A stretch of DNA of 64,000 nt, from contig NZ_JACZFS010000014.1 of the NCBI RefSeq assembly GCF_014904795.1, forward strand, positions 88,533 through 152,532, read 5' to 3'. The notes under the pieces are model-generated. The model saw nothing but the letters and a program-made list of their open reading frames with translations, did not search any database and was not told the origin of the DNA. How positions within the stretch are numbered: the first letter of the stretch is position 1; each line of letters opens with the position of its first letter. Source of the stretch: Nisaea nitritireducens (GTDB lineage: Bacteria > Pseudomonadota > Alphaproteobacteria > Thalassobaculales > Thalassobaculaceae). Of this stretch, positions 9,103-18,283 are shown piece after piece. The translations under genes and the position numbers were made by a program.

Positions 9103-9135
9103 AAAAACGGGCCGATCACTGTGTGACCGGCCCGT
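9103..9135 (-). terminator. Rho-independent terminator of the chemoreceptor operon
   Basis: On the minus strand a 12-bp stem with one mismatch (ACGGGCCGGTCA / TGATCGGCCCGT, plus-strand arms 9107-9118 and 9124-9135) is followed by TTTTTCG. It lies 24 bp after the chemoreceptor stop codon. Confidence 0.85.
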
Positions 9136-9158
9136 AAATTCACAAGTGGCGTGATGTG

Positions 9159-10844
9159 TTAGAGCGCCCGGACATTCCCCAGGAACTGGTCGATCTCGCC
9201 TTTGAGCTTGCGGTTCCGCTCGCTCAACTCGCCGACGACAGTCTGCTGGCTCTCGGCAAGCTGGCCGGTCTCTCCAGCCGCGGAAGACACTGTCTCGACG
9301 ACCTGGGCAACCGTCTGGGTACCGGAAGCCGCCTGCTCGATGTTTTGTGCGATTTCATTGGTCGCAGCACCCTGCTCCTCAACCGCACTGGCGACCACGG
9401 CCGTCAACTCGTCAATCTTGTTGATCGTATTCCCGATACCGAGTACCGCATCGGCGGCTGCACTGGTCTCGCTCTGGATCTCCGCGATTTTCTGACTGAT
9501 CTCCTCGGTCGCTTTGCTGGTCTGGGTCGCCAAGCTTTTCACTTCGCTGGCAACAACCGCAAACCCTTTTCCGGCCTCGCCGGCCCGGGCAGCCTCAATG
9601 GTCGCGTTAAGGGCAAGCAAATTGGTCTGCTCGGCAATCTCGTCGATGATCTGGATGACCTGACCGATGCTTTCAGCCGCTTCGTTCAGAGCCCCGACCC
9701 GCGTGTTGGTCGTCTCGACTTCTCCGACCGCGGCACGGGTCACGGTTGAAGCCTGTGCCATTTGCGAGGAGATCTCGTTGATGGAAGAGGACAGTTCGGT
9801 CGTTGCAGACGCCACAGTCTGGATATTGGCGTTTGCTTCCTCGATCGCCGCTGCGGCATCTCGCGAGAGGCCTGTCGTATTTTGAGCGTTGGCCGCCATC
9901 GTTTCAGACGAAACACGGACACTATTGACCGCCTCTTCCACGATTTTCAGCGCGCTCACCATCTCGGCATCAAATGAACGGGTGTAGCCTTCCATCTTCT
10001 GGTGGCGTTCGTTCTCCTGTGCCTGCTGCTCTGCCTCACGCGCCTTCTGTTCACGCTGCTCAAGGCCGTTGCGTTTGAAGATCTCGACGGCCGCAGCCAT
10101 GCTGCCGATCTCGTCTTTTCGTTCGGTACCGGACACAGTGATATCGAGATTGCCGTTGGCCATCTCCCCCATCAGTGCGGTCATGCTGCCAATCGGGGTC
10201 GCAATCGAACGGCTCATCGCGAAGGCCGAGACGACGGCAACGACAATAATCAAGGCGATCGAGACGATCATGGTTACGGTGAAGCTGGCGAGTGCCGCCG
10301 TACGCTGTGCAACGGCATGGGCAGAGATACCCGAAAGTTCCTGCTCCAGCTTCATCGCTGCTTCAGTGAAGCGATCGATCGCGATCTGGGGCTCACCGGT
10401 CACCTCAATGGCGCGGGCCTGGTTCACCGTCAGATAGTTACTCATGAGCCGGACCTGCTCTGCTGCATAAACGTCCAGCCATTCCTTGTAATCCAGAACG
10501 AGCGTATCCACGAGTTTGGCGACAGCCGGAATGTCAGCCGACTGTTTGCGAAGCGAGGCAACAGCGGCAGCGATCTTCGGTGACATCTCGTTGAATTGTT
10601 CCAGACCTGTCCGATCCCCCGTCAGGAGGTAGTAAAGCAGGCCCTGACGCTTGAGCGCGAAAGCCCGCTCATACTCGAGATAGATATCGCCGAGCTGATC
10701 AGCTTTCTGACTCTCGGCTTCAGCGGATTTGATTTGTTCCATCGCCGCGAAGGCCAGGATGGCTGTCAAAACCGTCATCGCGATGATGATGGAGAAGCTA
10801 AGAGCGAGCTTCCGTGAAATCTTGAGGTTCTGGATAAAATTCAT
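9159..10844 (-). CDS. Methyl-accepting chemotaxis protein
   Basis: A 561-residue chemoreceptor. TM1 is at about residues 10-31. A periplasmic, mostly helical four-helix-bundle/CHASE3-like domain (~32-185) includes a YEWxAL-type stretch [21 protein letters not shown]2 is at about 188-212. A HAMP domain ([20 protein letters not shown]) and a cytoplasmic signalling coiled coil with the conserved hairpin tip [20 protein letters not shown] follow. It couples ligand sensing to CheA/CheW at the inner membrane. It is second in an operon, 36 bp after a Cache-like periplasmic protein gene, which suggests indirect ligand sensing through that partner. No che genes lie in the window. Confidence 0.95.
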   Translation of the reverse strand: MNFIQNLKISRKLALSFSIIIAMTVLTAILAFAAMEQIKSAEAESQKADQLGDIYLEYERAFALKRQGLLYYLLTGDRTGLEQFNEMSPKIAAAVASLRKQSADIPAVAKLVDTLVLDYKEWLDVYAAEQVRLMSNYLTVNQARAIEVTGEPQIAIDRFTEAAMKLEQELSGISAHAVAQRTAALASFTVTMIVSIALIIVVAVVSAFAMSRSIATPIGSMTALMGEMANGNLDITVSGTERKDEIGSMAAAVEIFKRNGLEQREQKAREAEQQAQENERHQKMEGYTRSFDAEMVSALKIVEEAVNSVRVSSETMAANAQNTTGLSRDAAAAIEEANANIQTVASATTELSSSINEISSQMAQASTVTRAAVGEVETTNTRVGALNEAAESIGQVIQIIDEIAEQTNLLALNATIEAARAGEAGKGFAVVASEVKSLATQTSKATEEISQKIAEIQSETSAAADAVLGIGNTINKIDELTAVVASAVEEQGAATNEIAQNIEQAASGTQTVAQVVETVSSAAGETGQLAESQQTVVGELSERNRKLKGEIDQFLGNVRAL

Positions 10845-10880
10845 TTTATGTTTCCCCGGTAAACCGATGGTCAGGCGGCG

Positions 10881-11489
10881 TTACATGATCCCCCGGCGAC
10901 GCGCCAGCTCGCTCAGGTTGTACTCTACGGTAACCGCACCGATCGCTTTTCCATCCTTGGCCAAGGTCAGATTCACCTGGGTTCGCCACGTCTTGCTTTT
11001 CTCGTTGAACTCAGGCTCATCGACAAAAACAGCCGTCGGGCTGACAAGGAACGTCTTCTGATACTTCGCCTCGTCTCCCTGCCAGAAATCGGACGTGATA
11101 GCGCTCTGCCCCACATTCAAACCGAAGGCATTCATGACGAAGATTTCAGTGAAAATTCCGCCGGATGCCGCCTGAATCTGGGTCAGGTAGGTCGATAGCG
11201 GGCTGCTGAGCGTGGCCGCGATCAGCGGCTGGTCTGCACTTTCTTTCTCGGCGCGCCATGCTTTATCGAGCTCATCGATCTGCGCCTGCTCAACACCCTC
11301 ATACAGTCTGTTATGCGCGGTAACGGACATTTCCACGACCGGATTGGAGAGCCAGTCACGAATTTCAGCGATCGCGTTACCGTCGAGAATGTCCACAGAC
11401 GGAGGATTATCTTGGGCGTAGCTCTCCGTGATCATGAAGGGACACGCGACGATCAAAAGGGCGGCGAACCGCGAGAAGACCGTATTCAT
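10881..11489 (-). CDS. Secreted single-Cache-like sensory protein co-operonic with chemoreceptor
   Basis: A 202-residue protein with an N-terminal signal peptide (FAALLIVACPFMITESYA, cut near residue 25). The body resembles an extracytoplasmic PDC/Cache sensor: a long N-terminal helix (VEMSVTAHNRLYEGVEQAQIDELDKAW), then a segment with FVMNAFGLNVGQS and DFWQGDEAKYQKTF, and a closing strand region KDGKAIGAVTVEYNL. These match the pattern 'D.xG..v..S..t.Dfw.gDE.ky...f' common in Cache domains. There is no transmembrane anchor besides the signal and no signalling domain. Being first in a two-gene unit with the chemoreceptor, it probably feeds ligand information to that receptor. The family assignment is by eye and should be treated as probable. 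Confidence 0.65.
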   Translation of the reverse strand: MNTVFSRFAALLIVACPFMITESYAQDNPPSVDILDGNAIAEIRDWLSNPVVEMSVTAHNRLYEGVEQAQIDELDKAWRAEKESADQPLIAATLSSPLSTYLTQIQAASGGIFTEIFVMNAFGLNVGQSAITSDFWQGDEAKYQKTFLVSPTAVFVDEPEFNEKSKTWRTQVNLTLAKDGKAIGAVTVEYNLSELARRRGIM

Positions 11490-11598
11490 TGCAACCTCAC
11501 ATTCAAACCGTAATGCCGTCAGCCTGACTTTCAGGCGAGTAGCGATCAGTTAAGCTGCAAGAAATTAAGAAACATTTAAACTAAGTCTAATTCTCCAT

Positions 11599-11629
11599 CA
11601 GCAAAACACCCTTTGGTTTGTTTTTGCTG
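11599..11629. other. AT-rich intergenic hairpin
   Basis: CAGCAAAA (11599-11606) and TTTTGCTG (11622-11629) form an 8-bp inverted repeat in the 201-bp space between the Cache gene start and the GntR gene end. A T-rich stretch follows on the plus strand. No plus-strand gene ends here, so it is more likely a regulatory or structural element than a terminator. The rest of the space is AT-rich and would hold the promoter of the Cache/chemoreceptor operon. Confidence 0.25.
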
Positions 11630-11690
11630 GATTTTTGATGTTAATCAATTTTCATCATGAGGTGATTCGATCCACATCAAAGGTGGACAT

Positions 11691-12458
11691 TCATGCTAGA
11701 GAAATTCCATATGCATGGTGATCGGTTACGTAAAAACTCAACCGCAACTCGACACAGCGGTCCGCTATGTCGAATGCTTTTCTCTCAACACGCATAACTG
11801 GACGGGTTTCGACAATTCCCAAGGCAGAAGCGGTCTCTTGATCTGCCGCAACAGCCCTGATGCTTTCATCCGCGCGTACGATCGCAATCCTGAAAGCTTG
11901 CTGGTAAAGGGCGTAGAGCGCGTTGGGCAGCGGTGCACGTTCGGCCAGGCCGGGGAAGAGCACTGCCGGCACCACTGATTTTTCATAAATCAGCCGCGCT
12001 CCATCAATGGTCCGCACGCGGACAATTTCATGAACCCTTTCCGGCGCATCGGAAAGCTGTCCCGCTTCAGATGCCGTCGCCTTACGAGATGTCACCGTTT
12101 CCTCGGCCAGTCCCGGGATGGCTTGGGTGCCGTCCGGATTACGCAGTCTGAAAAACTGAAACAGGGCATTCTCGGGAGTCCGGACGGCGACAAAACTTCC
12201 CACACCTTGTCGGCGCTTGATGATCCCCCTTCGCTCCAGCTCCTCAAGCGCCTTGCGGGCGGTGCCTTGGCTCACGCCGAGTTCCGCGCCGAGGTCATAT
12301 TCACTCGGCAGCATCGCACCCGGGACCAATTCGCCCGAGACGATGCGGTCGATCACAGTTCCTATTACGGCTTTGTAGAGCGGTTCCGTCATCAGGTTCG
12401 CTTGATCCAATCCAGCTTCCATCGCGCTAGCAACGCCATGTACCAGATCGGAGCGCAT
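11691..12458 (-). CDS. GntR-family regulator of the HutC/UTRA subfamily
   Basis: 255 residues. The winged helix at about residues 24-90 contains GAMLPSEYDLGAELGVSQGTARKA (helix-turn-helix plus recognition helix) and a wing KRRQGVGSFVA. A C-terminal UTRA effector domain (~95-250) contains VHEIVRVRTIDGARLIYEKS and the closing LRLSFYVTDHHAYGISL. UTRA domains bind small sugar or amino-acid derivatives. The ATG at 12458 is used, but the internal ATG at residue 23 (MTEPLYKAVIG) is closer to the usual family start. It is divergent from the UxaA-type lyase genes across an 80-bp gap, so it most likely controls them. Confidence 0.9.
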   Translation of the reverse strand: MRSDLVHGVASAMEAGLDQANLMTEPLYKAVIGTVIDRIVSGELVPGAMLPSEYDLGAELGVSQGTARKALEELERRGIIKRRQGVGSFVAVRTPENALFQFFRLRNPDGTQAIPGLAEETVTSRKATASEAGQLSDAPERVHEIVRVRTIDGARLIYEKSVVPAVLFPGLAERAPLPNALYALYQQAFRIAIVRADESIRAVAADQETASALGIVETRPVMRVERKAFDIADRCVELRLSFYVTDHHAYGISLA

Positions 12459-12462
12459 CAGT

Positions 12463-12488
12463 CTTGTATAAGAATTCTCCTACATGTA
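12463..12488. promoter_or_regulatory. Candidate GntR operator(s) in the gntR/uxaA-like intergenic region
   Basis: Two short palindromes sit in the 80-bp divergent space: CTTGTATAAG (12463-12472) and TACATGTA (12481-12488). GTATA-centred palindromes are typical HutC/GntR half-sites. The call rests on symmetry and position only. Confidence 0.35.
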
Positions 12489-12537
12489 ATGAGATGGGTT
12501 AACGAAACTCAAAAATGAAACTGAGGGAGCTCACGAA

Positions 12538-12828
12538 ATGACCAACATCCCGCAATTGCTGGTCCATAACCCGGACGACACGGTCGGTGTCGTCGTGGTG
12601 GAGGACCTGAAAGCCGGCACCGAGATGCTCTGCGTCGTCACGCACGATAATTCGGACTTCCGGCTGACCGCCAAGGCGGACATTCCCATCGGCCACAAGG
12701 TGGCCCTGAAGGATCTCTCCGCCGGTGATACGGTCATCAAATATGGCGAGGATATCGGCAAGATGGTCGGCAATGCCGGCGTCGGCGAGCACGTCCATAC
12801 CCACAACATGAAAACCAAGAGGTGGTAG
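12538..12828 (+). CDS. UxaA-family small subunit, SAF domain (altronate dehydratase / sulfolactate sulfo-lyase alpha type)
   Basis: A 96-residue SAF-domain protein. Conserved features are the start [14 protein letters not shown], a central [22 protein letters not shown] and the C-terminal [11 protein letters not shown], all diagnostic of the N-terminal part of altronate/galactarate dehydratases. It forms the small subunit of a lyase with the next gene, whose ATG lies 2 bp after this stop. In UxaA itself the two parts are fused. Separate genes of these sizes are also known for (2R)-3-sulfolactate sulfo-lyase (SuyA/SuyB), so that activity is an alternative to a sugar-acid dehydratase. Confidence 0.88.
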   Translation: MTNIPQLLVHNPDDTVGVVVVEDLKAGTEMLCVVTHDNSDFRLTAKADIPIGHKVALKDLSAGDTVIKYGEDIGKMVGNAGVGEHVHTHNMKTKRW

Positions 12829-12830
12829 AG

Positions 12831-14009
12831 ATGGCCGATCTTGCAAATACGAGCGTGAATGCCTGGCGCCGGGAAAACGGCCGCGTCGGCGTCCGCAACC
12901 ATGTTCTCGTCCTGCCCGTGGACGATATTTCCAACGCCGCCTGCGAAGCCGTGACCAACAACGTCAAAGGCACCATGGCCATCCCGCATGCCTATGGGCG
13001 CCTGCAATTCGGCGAAGATCTGGATCTGCATTTCCGCACCATCATCGGCACCGGCGCGAACCCGAATGTCGCCGCCGTTGTGGTGATCGGCATCGAGCCT
13101 GAATGGACCAAGGTGATTGTCGACGGCATCGCCAAGACCGGCAAGCCGGTCACCGGCTTCTCCATCGAGCAGAAAGGTGACTTCGAGACCATCCGGGCCG
13201 CCTCCTGGCAGGCCAAGGAATATGTCCACTGGGCGACGGAACTGCAGAAGGAAGCCGTACCGCTGACCGACATCTGGGTTTCGACCAAATGCGGCGAGAG
13301 CGACACCACGACTGGCCTCTCCTCCTGCCCGACCGTCGGCAACATGTACGACAAGCTGCTGCCGCACGGCCTTTATGGCTGTTTCGGGGAAACCTCGGAG
13401 ATCACCGGCGGCGAGCATATCTGCGAGGCCCGCGCGGCAACGCCCGAGATCGGAGCCAAATTCCGCAAGATCTGGCAGGCCTATCAGGATGAGGTGATCT
13501 TCGCCCACCAGACGGACGACCTTTCGGACAGCCAGCCGACCAAGGGCAACATTCTCGGCGGTCTCACGACCATTGAGGAGAAGGCGTTGGGCAATCTGGA
13601 GAAGATCGGCCGGACATCGACCTATATCGATGCCATCGGCCCCGCCGAGACGCCGGAAAAAGGTCCGGGACTCTACTTCATGGACAGCTCGTCGGCGGCG
13701 GCGGAGTGCGTCACCCTGATGGCGGCTGGCGGCTTCGTCATCCACACCTTCCCGACGGGACAGGGCAATGTCGTCGGCAACCCGATCGTGCCGGTGGTCA
13801 AGATCTCCGGCAACCCGCGCACCCTGCGCACCATGTCGGAGCATATCGATGTGGACGTGACCGGCGTGCTGACCCGGGAGATGACCATCGACGAGGCCGG
13901 AGATTCCCTGATCGACATGATTATCCGGACCGCGAACGGCCGTAACACGGCGGCTGAAGCCCTCGGCCACCGGGAGTTCTCCATGACCAAGCTCTACCGC
14001 TCGGCCTGA
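12831..14009 (+). CDS. UxaA-family large subunit (altronate dehydratase / sulfolactate sulfo-lyase beta type)
   Basis: A 392-residue catalytic subunit of a hydro-lyase or sulfo-lyase. Conserved stretches include [13 protein letters not shown] at the start, the [11 protein letters not shown] region, [12 protein letters not shown] and [11 protein letters not shown]. The last third has [19 protein letters not shown] and [16 protein letters not shown]; the Cys/Glu/His residues in such motifs bind the catalytic iron in the family. A GTG in frame at 12822 overlaps the previous gene, but the ATG at 12831 has AAGAGG 7 bp upstream and is preferred. It is co-transcribed with the small subunit and followed by a terminator. 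The reaction is ambiguous between sugar-acid dehydration and release of sulfite from sulfolactate. Confidence 0.88.
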   Translation: MADLANTSVNAWRRENGRVGVRNHVLVLPVDDISNAACEAVTNNVKGTMAIPHAYGRLQFGEDLDLHFRTIIGTGANPNVAAVVVIGIEPEWTKVIVDGIAKTGKPVTGFSIEQKGDFETIRAASWQAKEYVHWATELQKEAVPLTDIWVSTKCGESDTTTGLSSCPTVGNMYDKLLPHGLYGCFGETSEITGGEHICEARAATPEIGAKFRKIWQAYQDEVIFAHQTDDLSDSQPTKGNILGGLTTIEEKALGNLEKIGRTSTYIDAIGPAETPEKGPGLYFMDSSSAAAECVTLMAAGGFVIHTFPTGQGNVVGNPIVPVVKISGNPRTLRTMSEHIDVDVTGVLTREMTIDEAGDSLIDMIIRTANGRNTAAEALGHREFSMTKLYRSA

Positions 14010-14029
14010 TCGACATCCACATCACAGAG

Positions 14030-14059
14030 AAAGCCGGCCCATTATGCGGCCGGCTTTTT
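14030..14059. terminator. Rho-independent terminator, probably bidirectional
   Basis: AAAGCCGGCC (14030-14039) and GGCCGGCTTT (14048-14057) form a perfect stem, with T-run TTTTT on the plus strand and an A-run on the other side that serves the convergent SDR gene. Confidence 0.9.
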
Positions 14060-14074
14060 CGTTCGCCCCCCGCG

Positions 14075-14845
14075 TCAGATGTTTCCGCCGTCGACCCTGA
14101 ATTCCTGGCCGGTGCATCCGCGCGATGCGTTCGAGGCCAGGAACAGCACCATCTCGGCAACATCGTCTGCCTGCATTGGCCGCTTCAGGCACTGGCGGGC
14201 GATAATGTCGCGTTTGGTCTCTTCGTCGATCCATTCACGAAGCTGGCGCGGGGTCAGGATAGCGCCCGGCACGACTGAGTTGACACGGACACCCGCTTCA
14301 CCGAAATCGCGCGCGAGGGAACGCGTCAGACCGAAAGCCGCTGCCTTGCAGGAGGAATAGACTGCCAGGTTCTTCACCCCCTGGGTCGGTGCGATCGAGC
14401 CGAAATTGATGATCGACCCTCCTCCATTTTCGGACATGATCCCGTAGGCAGCCTGCGCGGCAAAAAACTGATGCTTCAGGTTTATCGCGACGATTGCCTC
14501 CCAATCCTCCTCCGTCACTTCTTCCGCGACGAAGCGCTGGTCATGCGCCGCATTGTTGACCAGCGCGCAGAGTGATCCTGTCGCATCCGCGGCCCGGTTG
14601 ATCGCGCTTTTCAACTCCGTCGTGTCGGTCACATCGCAGCGATGGAAGAAAGGCGCATTTCCCGTTTCCTCAGCCAGGCGCTGCATCAATGCTTCAGCCG
14701 CCTCGACGTCGATATCGACAAAATAGGTATGCGCGCCCTGTACGGAAAATGCCTCGACGATAGCCGCGCCGATCCCTGTCGCGCCGCCGCTGACAAAGAC
14801 CGCCTGTCCTTCCAGATCCGGATACCGTGTCTGATATGCGGTCAT
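14075..14845 (-). CDS. SDR dehydrogenase, D-xylose/L-arabinose 1-dehydrogenase-like
   Basis: A 256-residue classical short-chain dehydrogenase. The NAD(P) motif SGGATGIG is near residue 20, LVNNAAHD near 92, the catalytic Ser lies in INFGSIAPTQG, Tyr-Lys in YSSCK, and the C-terminus is GQEFRVDGGNI. It strongly resembles Caulobacter D-xylose 1-dehydrogenase in segments such as the RCDV, INLKHQFF and RQCLK regions (recalled, not aligned). It is divergent from a xylF-type sugar ABC operon, which supports oxidation of an imported pentose to its lactone (Weimberg-type route). Downstream dehydratase genes of that route are not in the window. Confidence 0.85.
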   Translation of the reverse strand: MTAYQTRYPDLEGQAVFVSGGATGIGAAIVEAFSVQGAHTYFVDIDVEAAEALMQRLAEETGNAPFFHRCDVTDTTELKSAINRAADATGSLCALVNNAAHDQRFVAEEVTEEDWEAIVAINLKHQFFAAQAAYGIMSENGGGSIINFGSIAPTQGVKNLAVYSSCKAAAFGLTRSLARDFGEAGVRVNSVVPGAILTPRQLREWIDEETKRDIIARQCLKRPMQADDVAEMVLFLASNASRGCTGQEFRVDGGNI

Positions 14846-14866
14846 CTCAACATCTCCCTCTCAAGC

Positions 14867-14882
14867 ATCCTTGTAACAAGAT
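14867..14882. promoter_or_regulatory. Candidate operator in the SDR leader
   Basis: ATCCTTGTAACAAGAT is a near-perfect 16-bp palindrome (CTTGT-A-ACAAG core) 22 bp upstream of the SDR start and in the space shared with xylF. It is a plausible site for the ROK regulator of the xyl operon or another sugar regulator. Confidence 0.35.
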
Positions 14883-14970
14883 CATAAGACAGGCCGTACA
14901 GCTTGCGGACACGAAAAGAAGCGACCCGGGAAAAGGAAATTATTGACGGTGAAATAGCCTTGCGGCAACA

Positions 14971-14990
14971 TATTTTTGAGCAAAAAAATA
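14971..14990. promoter_or_regulatory. Candidate ROK-family operator upstream of xylF
   Basis: TATTTTTGAGCAAAAAAATA is a 20-bp AT-rich imperfect palindrome located 43 bp before the xylF start. A TTGACG (14943-14948) -35-like box lies just upstream. XylR/NagC-type ROK repressors bind AT-rich palindromes of this form with a GC-containing centre, and the ROK gene is the last gene of this operon. Confidence 0.45.
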
Positions 14991-15032
14991 AATCAAATGG
15001 CGAGTTAATGCCATCTCATAAGGGAGGAAAAA

Positions 15033-16082
15033 ATGAGGGTACGTTTCCCTGGAATTCTTGCCGCCGGGACATTGCTTCTTGGCGGAATGATTGCAACCTC
15101 ACAGCCAACCAACGCAGCCGATCTTGTTGTCGGCGTCAGCTGGTCGAACTTTCAGGAAGAGCGCTGGAAAACCGACGAAGCGGCAATCAAGGGCGCTCTG
15201 GACAAGGCTGGCGCTGAATATATCAGCACGGATGCGCAGAGCTCGACGGCCAAGCAACTCTCCGACGTTGAAAGCCTGATCGCGCGGGGCGCCAATGCCC
15301 TTATCATCCTGGCTCAGGATGCATCCGCCGTAACGCCGGCAATCAGAAAAGCGGCAGCCGAAGGCATCCCTGTGGTCGGGTATGATCGTCTGATCGACGA
15401 CCCGGACGCGTTCTACATCACCTTTGACAATATCGAGGTCGGGCGCATGCAGGCCCGCGCGGTGTACACGTCTCAGCCAAAAGGCAACTTTGTCTTCATC
15501 AAGGGGAGCCCGCAGGACCCGAACGCCGACTTCCTTCATGACGGCCAAATCGAGGTCCTGAAAGCCGCGATCGACAAGGGCGATATCAAGGTCGTCGGAA
15601 ATCAATATACCGACGGCTGGCTGCCGGCGAATGCCCAGCGCAACATGGAGCAGATCCTCACCGCGAACGACAACAAGGTCGATGCTGTGGTTGCGTCCAA
15701 CGACGGAACAGCAGGCGGCGTTGTCGCCGCGCTGACGGCGCAGGGCCTCGATGGCATTCCCGTTTCCGGCCAGGACGGCGACCATGCGGCACTCAACCGC
15801 GTTGCGCTCGGCACGCAGACGGTTTCGGTCTGGAAAGACGCCCGCGAACTCGGCAAACGAGCCGCTGAAATCGCCGTGGAACTCGCCAAGGGGGAGGACG
15901 CCTCAAAGGTTTCGGGTGCCGTGCAATGGACCAGCCCGAACGGAAAGGCCCTGAACTCGCTCTTCCTCGCACCTGTGCCGATCACCCAGGACAAGCTGAA
16001 CATCGTGATCGATGCCGGCTGGGTCTCGAAAGACGTGGTCTGCAAAGGCGTCAAGAACGGCTCGGTCGCCGCCTGCAACTGA
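15033..16082 (+). CDS. xylF: Sugar ABC transporter substrate-binding protein, XylF-like
   Basis: A 349-residue exported protein with a signal peptide ([24 protein letters not shown]) and a periplasmic binding protein type I fold. The first half has [20 protein letters not shown] and [40 protein letters not shown] then closely follows the E. coli D-xylose binding protein pattern. [12 protein letters not shown] marks the hinge/ligand region of the second domain. A strong ribosome site AGGGAGG precedes the ATG. It is first in the operon xylF-xylH-ATPase-ROK. The ligand is probably D-xylose or a similar aldose. Confidence 0.92.
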   Translation: MRVRFPGILAAGTLLLGGMIATSQPTNAADLVVGVSWSNFQEERWKTDEAAIKGALDKAGAEYISTDAQSSTAKQLSDVESLIARGANALIILAQDASAVTPAIRKAAAEGIPVVGYDRLIDDPDAFYITFDNIEVGRMQARAVYTSQPKGNFVFIKGSPQDPNADFLHDGQIEVLKAAIDKGDIKVVGNQYTDGWLPANAQRNMEQILTANDNKVDAVVASNDGTAGGVVAALTAQGLDGIPVSGQDGDHAALNRVALGTQTVSVWKDARELGKRAAEIAVELAKGEDASKVSGAVQWTSPNGKALNSLFLAPVPITQDKLNIVIDAGWVSKDVVCKGVKNGSVAACN

Positions 16083-16098
16083 TCCAACCCTGTCCACT

Positions 16099-16127
16099 GA
16101 CCGGCACCACCCGGTGCCGGTCTTTTC
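16099..16127 (+). terminator. Intercistronic hairpin with T-run between xylF and xylH
   Basis: GACCGGCACC (16099-16108) pairs with GGTGCCGGTC (16113-16122) as a perfect 10-bp stem, followed by TTTTC. It sits 17 bp after the xylF stop and before the permease gene, so it should reduce downstream transcription relative to the binding protein. Confidence 0.8.
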
Positions 16128-16142
16128 TTCTCTGCAAATTGG

Positions 16143-17483
16143 ATGGGCTGGATGAGCGACCGCGTTCAATCACTCTCTGACATCGAACAACCTGAGACGC
16201 CGACATCCGCCGAAACCAGGAGCGGCATCACCGGCATGGTGCGCACCATGGAGCTCGATCTACGCCTGCTCGGCATGGTCGGAGCTCTCCTGCTCATCTG
16301 GGTTGTGCTGGATCTGCTGACCGGCGGGCGCTTCATTACCCCGCGCAATCTCTTCAACCTCTCCGTCCAGACAGCGTCGGTCGCGGTCATGGCGACCGGC
16401 ATGGTGTTCGTTATCGTGACACGCCATATCGACCTCTCCGTCGGCTCGGTCCTCGGCGTCATCGCCATGGTCATGGGGGTCGTCCAGGCGGAAATCTTGC
16501 CTGATCTCCTTGGCTTCAACCATCCAGCAAACTGGATTATCACGATCCTTGTCGGGCTCTGCCTCGGGATTCTGATCGGCTGCCTTCAAGGCTGGGTGAT
16601 CGGATACCTTGCCGTGCCCGCGTTCATCGTCACACTCGGCGGCCTCCTGATCTGGCGCGGCGCCGCTTGGTGGGTCACGACCGGGCGCACAGTGGCCCCG
16701 CTGGACTCGACCTTCATCCTGTTCGGCGGCGGCGTCGCCGGTACCATGGGCGAGATGGCCAGCTGGATATTCGGGGCCATCATGGCCGCGCTGGTAATCT
16801 ATGGAATCCTGAGGGGACGTCGCAGGCGTCAACTCTTCGATTTCCCGCTGAAGCCGCTCTGGGCAGACTGGCTGAATATCGGCGTGCTGACTTTGGCCGT
16901 CTTCGGGTTCGTCGCCGCAATGAATGCCTATCCGGTGCCTCCCCGCGCCGCCAAGAGGCTGGCTGAAGCCAAGGGTTGGGCTATTCCCGAAGGCGGGCTG
17001 GAGCTGATGCACGGGATCGCCATCCCGGTTGTCATCGTTGCCCTGGTCGCCATCGCAATGACAATCGTCGCCCGGCGCACGAAGTTCGGACGCTATGTTT
17101 TTGCCATCGGCGGCAACCCGCAGGCGGCAGAACTCTCCGGCATCGATACCCGGCGGATGACCCTCTACATTTTCACATTGATGGGCGGGTTGTGCGCCAT
17201 CTCGGCAGTCATCGCTTCAGCACGGCTGCAATCGGCAGCCAATGATCTCGGCACCCTCGACGAGCTGCGCGTCATTGCCGCCGCCGTGATCGGCGGAACC
17301 TCCCTCGCCGGGGGCATCGGAACGATCTATGGCGCAATCCTCGGTGCGCTCGTCATGCAAAGCCTGCAAAGCGGGATGGCCCTGATCGGCACCAACACGT
17401 CGCTGCAATCCATTGTCATCGGCTTTGTGCTTATTCTCGCGGTCTGGGTCGATCAGGTCTACCGCCGCCGGATCGGGGAGTGA
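16143..17483 (+). CDS. xylH: Sugar ABC transporter permease, XylH-like
   Basis: A 446-residue inner-membrane permease of the branched-chain amino acid/monosaccharide type with about ten hydrophobic segments. Landmarks are the [16 protein letters not shown] motif typical of ribose/xylose permeases, the [17 protein letters not shown] stretch, [18 protein letters not shown] (cytoplasmic ATPase-contact loop) and [24 protein letters not shown]. It is longer than typical RbsC and close to XylH. An internal ATG at 16152 is an alternative start. The stop overlaps the leader of the ATPase gene. Confidence 0.92.
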   Translation: MGWMSDRVQSLSDIEQPETPTSAETRSGITGMVRTMELDLRLLGMVGALLLIWVVLDLLTGGRFITPRNLFNLSVQTASVAVMATGMVFVIVTRHIDLSVGSVLGVIAMVMGVVQAEILPDLLGFNHPANWIITILVGLCLGILIGCLQGWVIGYLAVPAFIVTLGGLLIWRGAAWWVTTGRTVAPLDSTFILFGGGVAGTMGEMASWIFGAIMAALVIYGILRGRRRRQLFDFPLKPLWADWLNIGVLTLAVFGFVAAMNAYPVPPRAAKRLAEAKGWAIPEGGLELMHGIAIPVVIVALVAIAMTIVARRTKFGRYVFAIGGNPQAAELSGIDTRRMTLYIFTLMGGLCAISAVIASARLQSAANDLGTLDELRVIAAAVIGGTSLAGGIGTIYGAILGALVMQSLQSGMALIGTNTSLQSIVIGFVLILAVWVDQVYRRRIGE

Positions 17484-17488
17484 ACGCC

Positions 17489-18283
17489 ATGCCCACAGAT
17501 ACCGCTCATCCCCTCGTCGCGCTCAGCGATATTCATGTCTCCTTCGGCGGCATCAAGGCCGTCGATGGCGTGTCCTGCGATCTCTATCCGGGCGAGGTCG
17601 TCGGCCTCCTTGGGCATAACGGGGCAGGAAAATCGACCCTGATCAAGGTGCTATCCGGTGCCTGCCATTCGGACTCCGGTGACATTCGGATCAACGACCA
17701 GAAGGCCGTCATCCGCAACGCACGGGATGCAAGAGCCTACAATATCGAGACAATCTACCAGACGCTCGCCCTCGCCGATAACCTGGATGCCGCCGCCAAT
17801 CTCTTCCTCGGGCGGGAAATCCTGACGCCTTCCGGGATGCTGGACGACGTCAGGATGGAGGACGAGACCCGCAAGATAATGGGCCGCCTCAACCCGAATT
17901 TCCGCAAGTTCGCAGCCCCCGTAAAGGCTTTATCCGGTGGCCAACGCCAATCCGTGGCCATCGCCCGCGCGGTCTATTTCGACGCCAAGGTCCTGATCAT
18001 GGACGAGCCGACCGCGGCTCTCGGGGTTCAGGAAACAGCCATGGTCTCCGAGTTAATCAAACAGCTAAAGGCCGAGGGTATCGGTATCTTCCTGATCAGC
18101 CATGACATTCATGACGTGTTCGATCTTTCCGATCGGCTGACAGTCATGAAGAATGGGCGCCTGGTTGGAACTGTCCGCACCGAAGAAGTTTCAAAGGAAG
18201 ATGTACTCGGCATGATCATTCTCGGGAAAATGCCGGATCACCTGGAAGATGGCTCCGAAGCGGGCAAGTCCCCCGCGCAATGA
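17489..18283 (+). CDS. Sugar ABC transporter ATPase, single-domain (FrcA-like size)
   Basis: About 264 residues with one complete nucleotide-binding domain: Walker [10 protein letters not shown], signature LSGGQRQS, Walker [12 protein letters not shown] and the H-loop ISHDIHDVF. Canonical XylG/RbsA ATPases have two fused domains (~500 residues), so this short form resembles FrcA-type ATPases that work as homodimers. The in-frame GTG at 17480 leaves no room for a ribosome site. The ATG at 17489 has GGGGAG about 9 bp upstream and is used. The last codons overlap the ROK gene (ATGA), showing tight coupling. Confidence 0.92.
   Translation: MPTDTAHPLVALSDIHVSFGGIKAVDGVSCDLYPGEVVGLLGHNGAGKSTLIKVLSGACHSDSGDIRINDQKAVIRNARDARAYNIETIYQTLALADNLDAAANLFLGREILTPSGMLDDVRMEDETRKIMGRLNPNFRKFAAPVKALSGGQRQSVAIARAVYFDAKVLIMDEPTAALGVQETAMVSELIKQLKAEGIGIFLISHDIHDVFDLSDRLTVMKNGRLVGTVRTEEVSKEDVLGMIILGKMPDHLEDGSEAGKSPAQ

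Noticed and set aside
12531..13970. A 479-codon minus-strand frame over the two UxaA-family genes
   Set aside because: It lies opposite two well-conserved lyase subunits and has no recognisable domain.
16099..16127. The xylF-xylH hairpin as the true end of the operon
   Set aside because: xylH, the ATPase and the ROK gene follow immediately with overlaps and form the expected transporter with xylF, so the hairpin is more likely partial.
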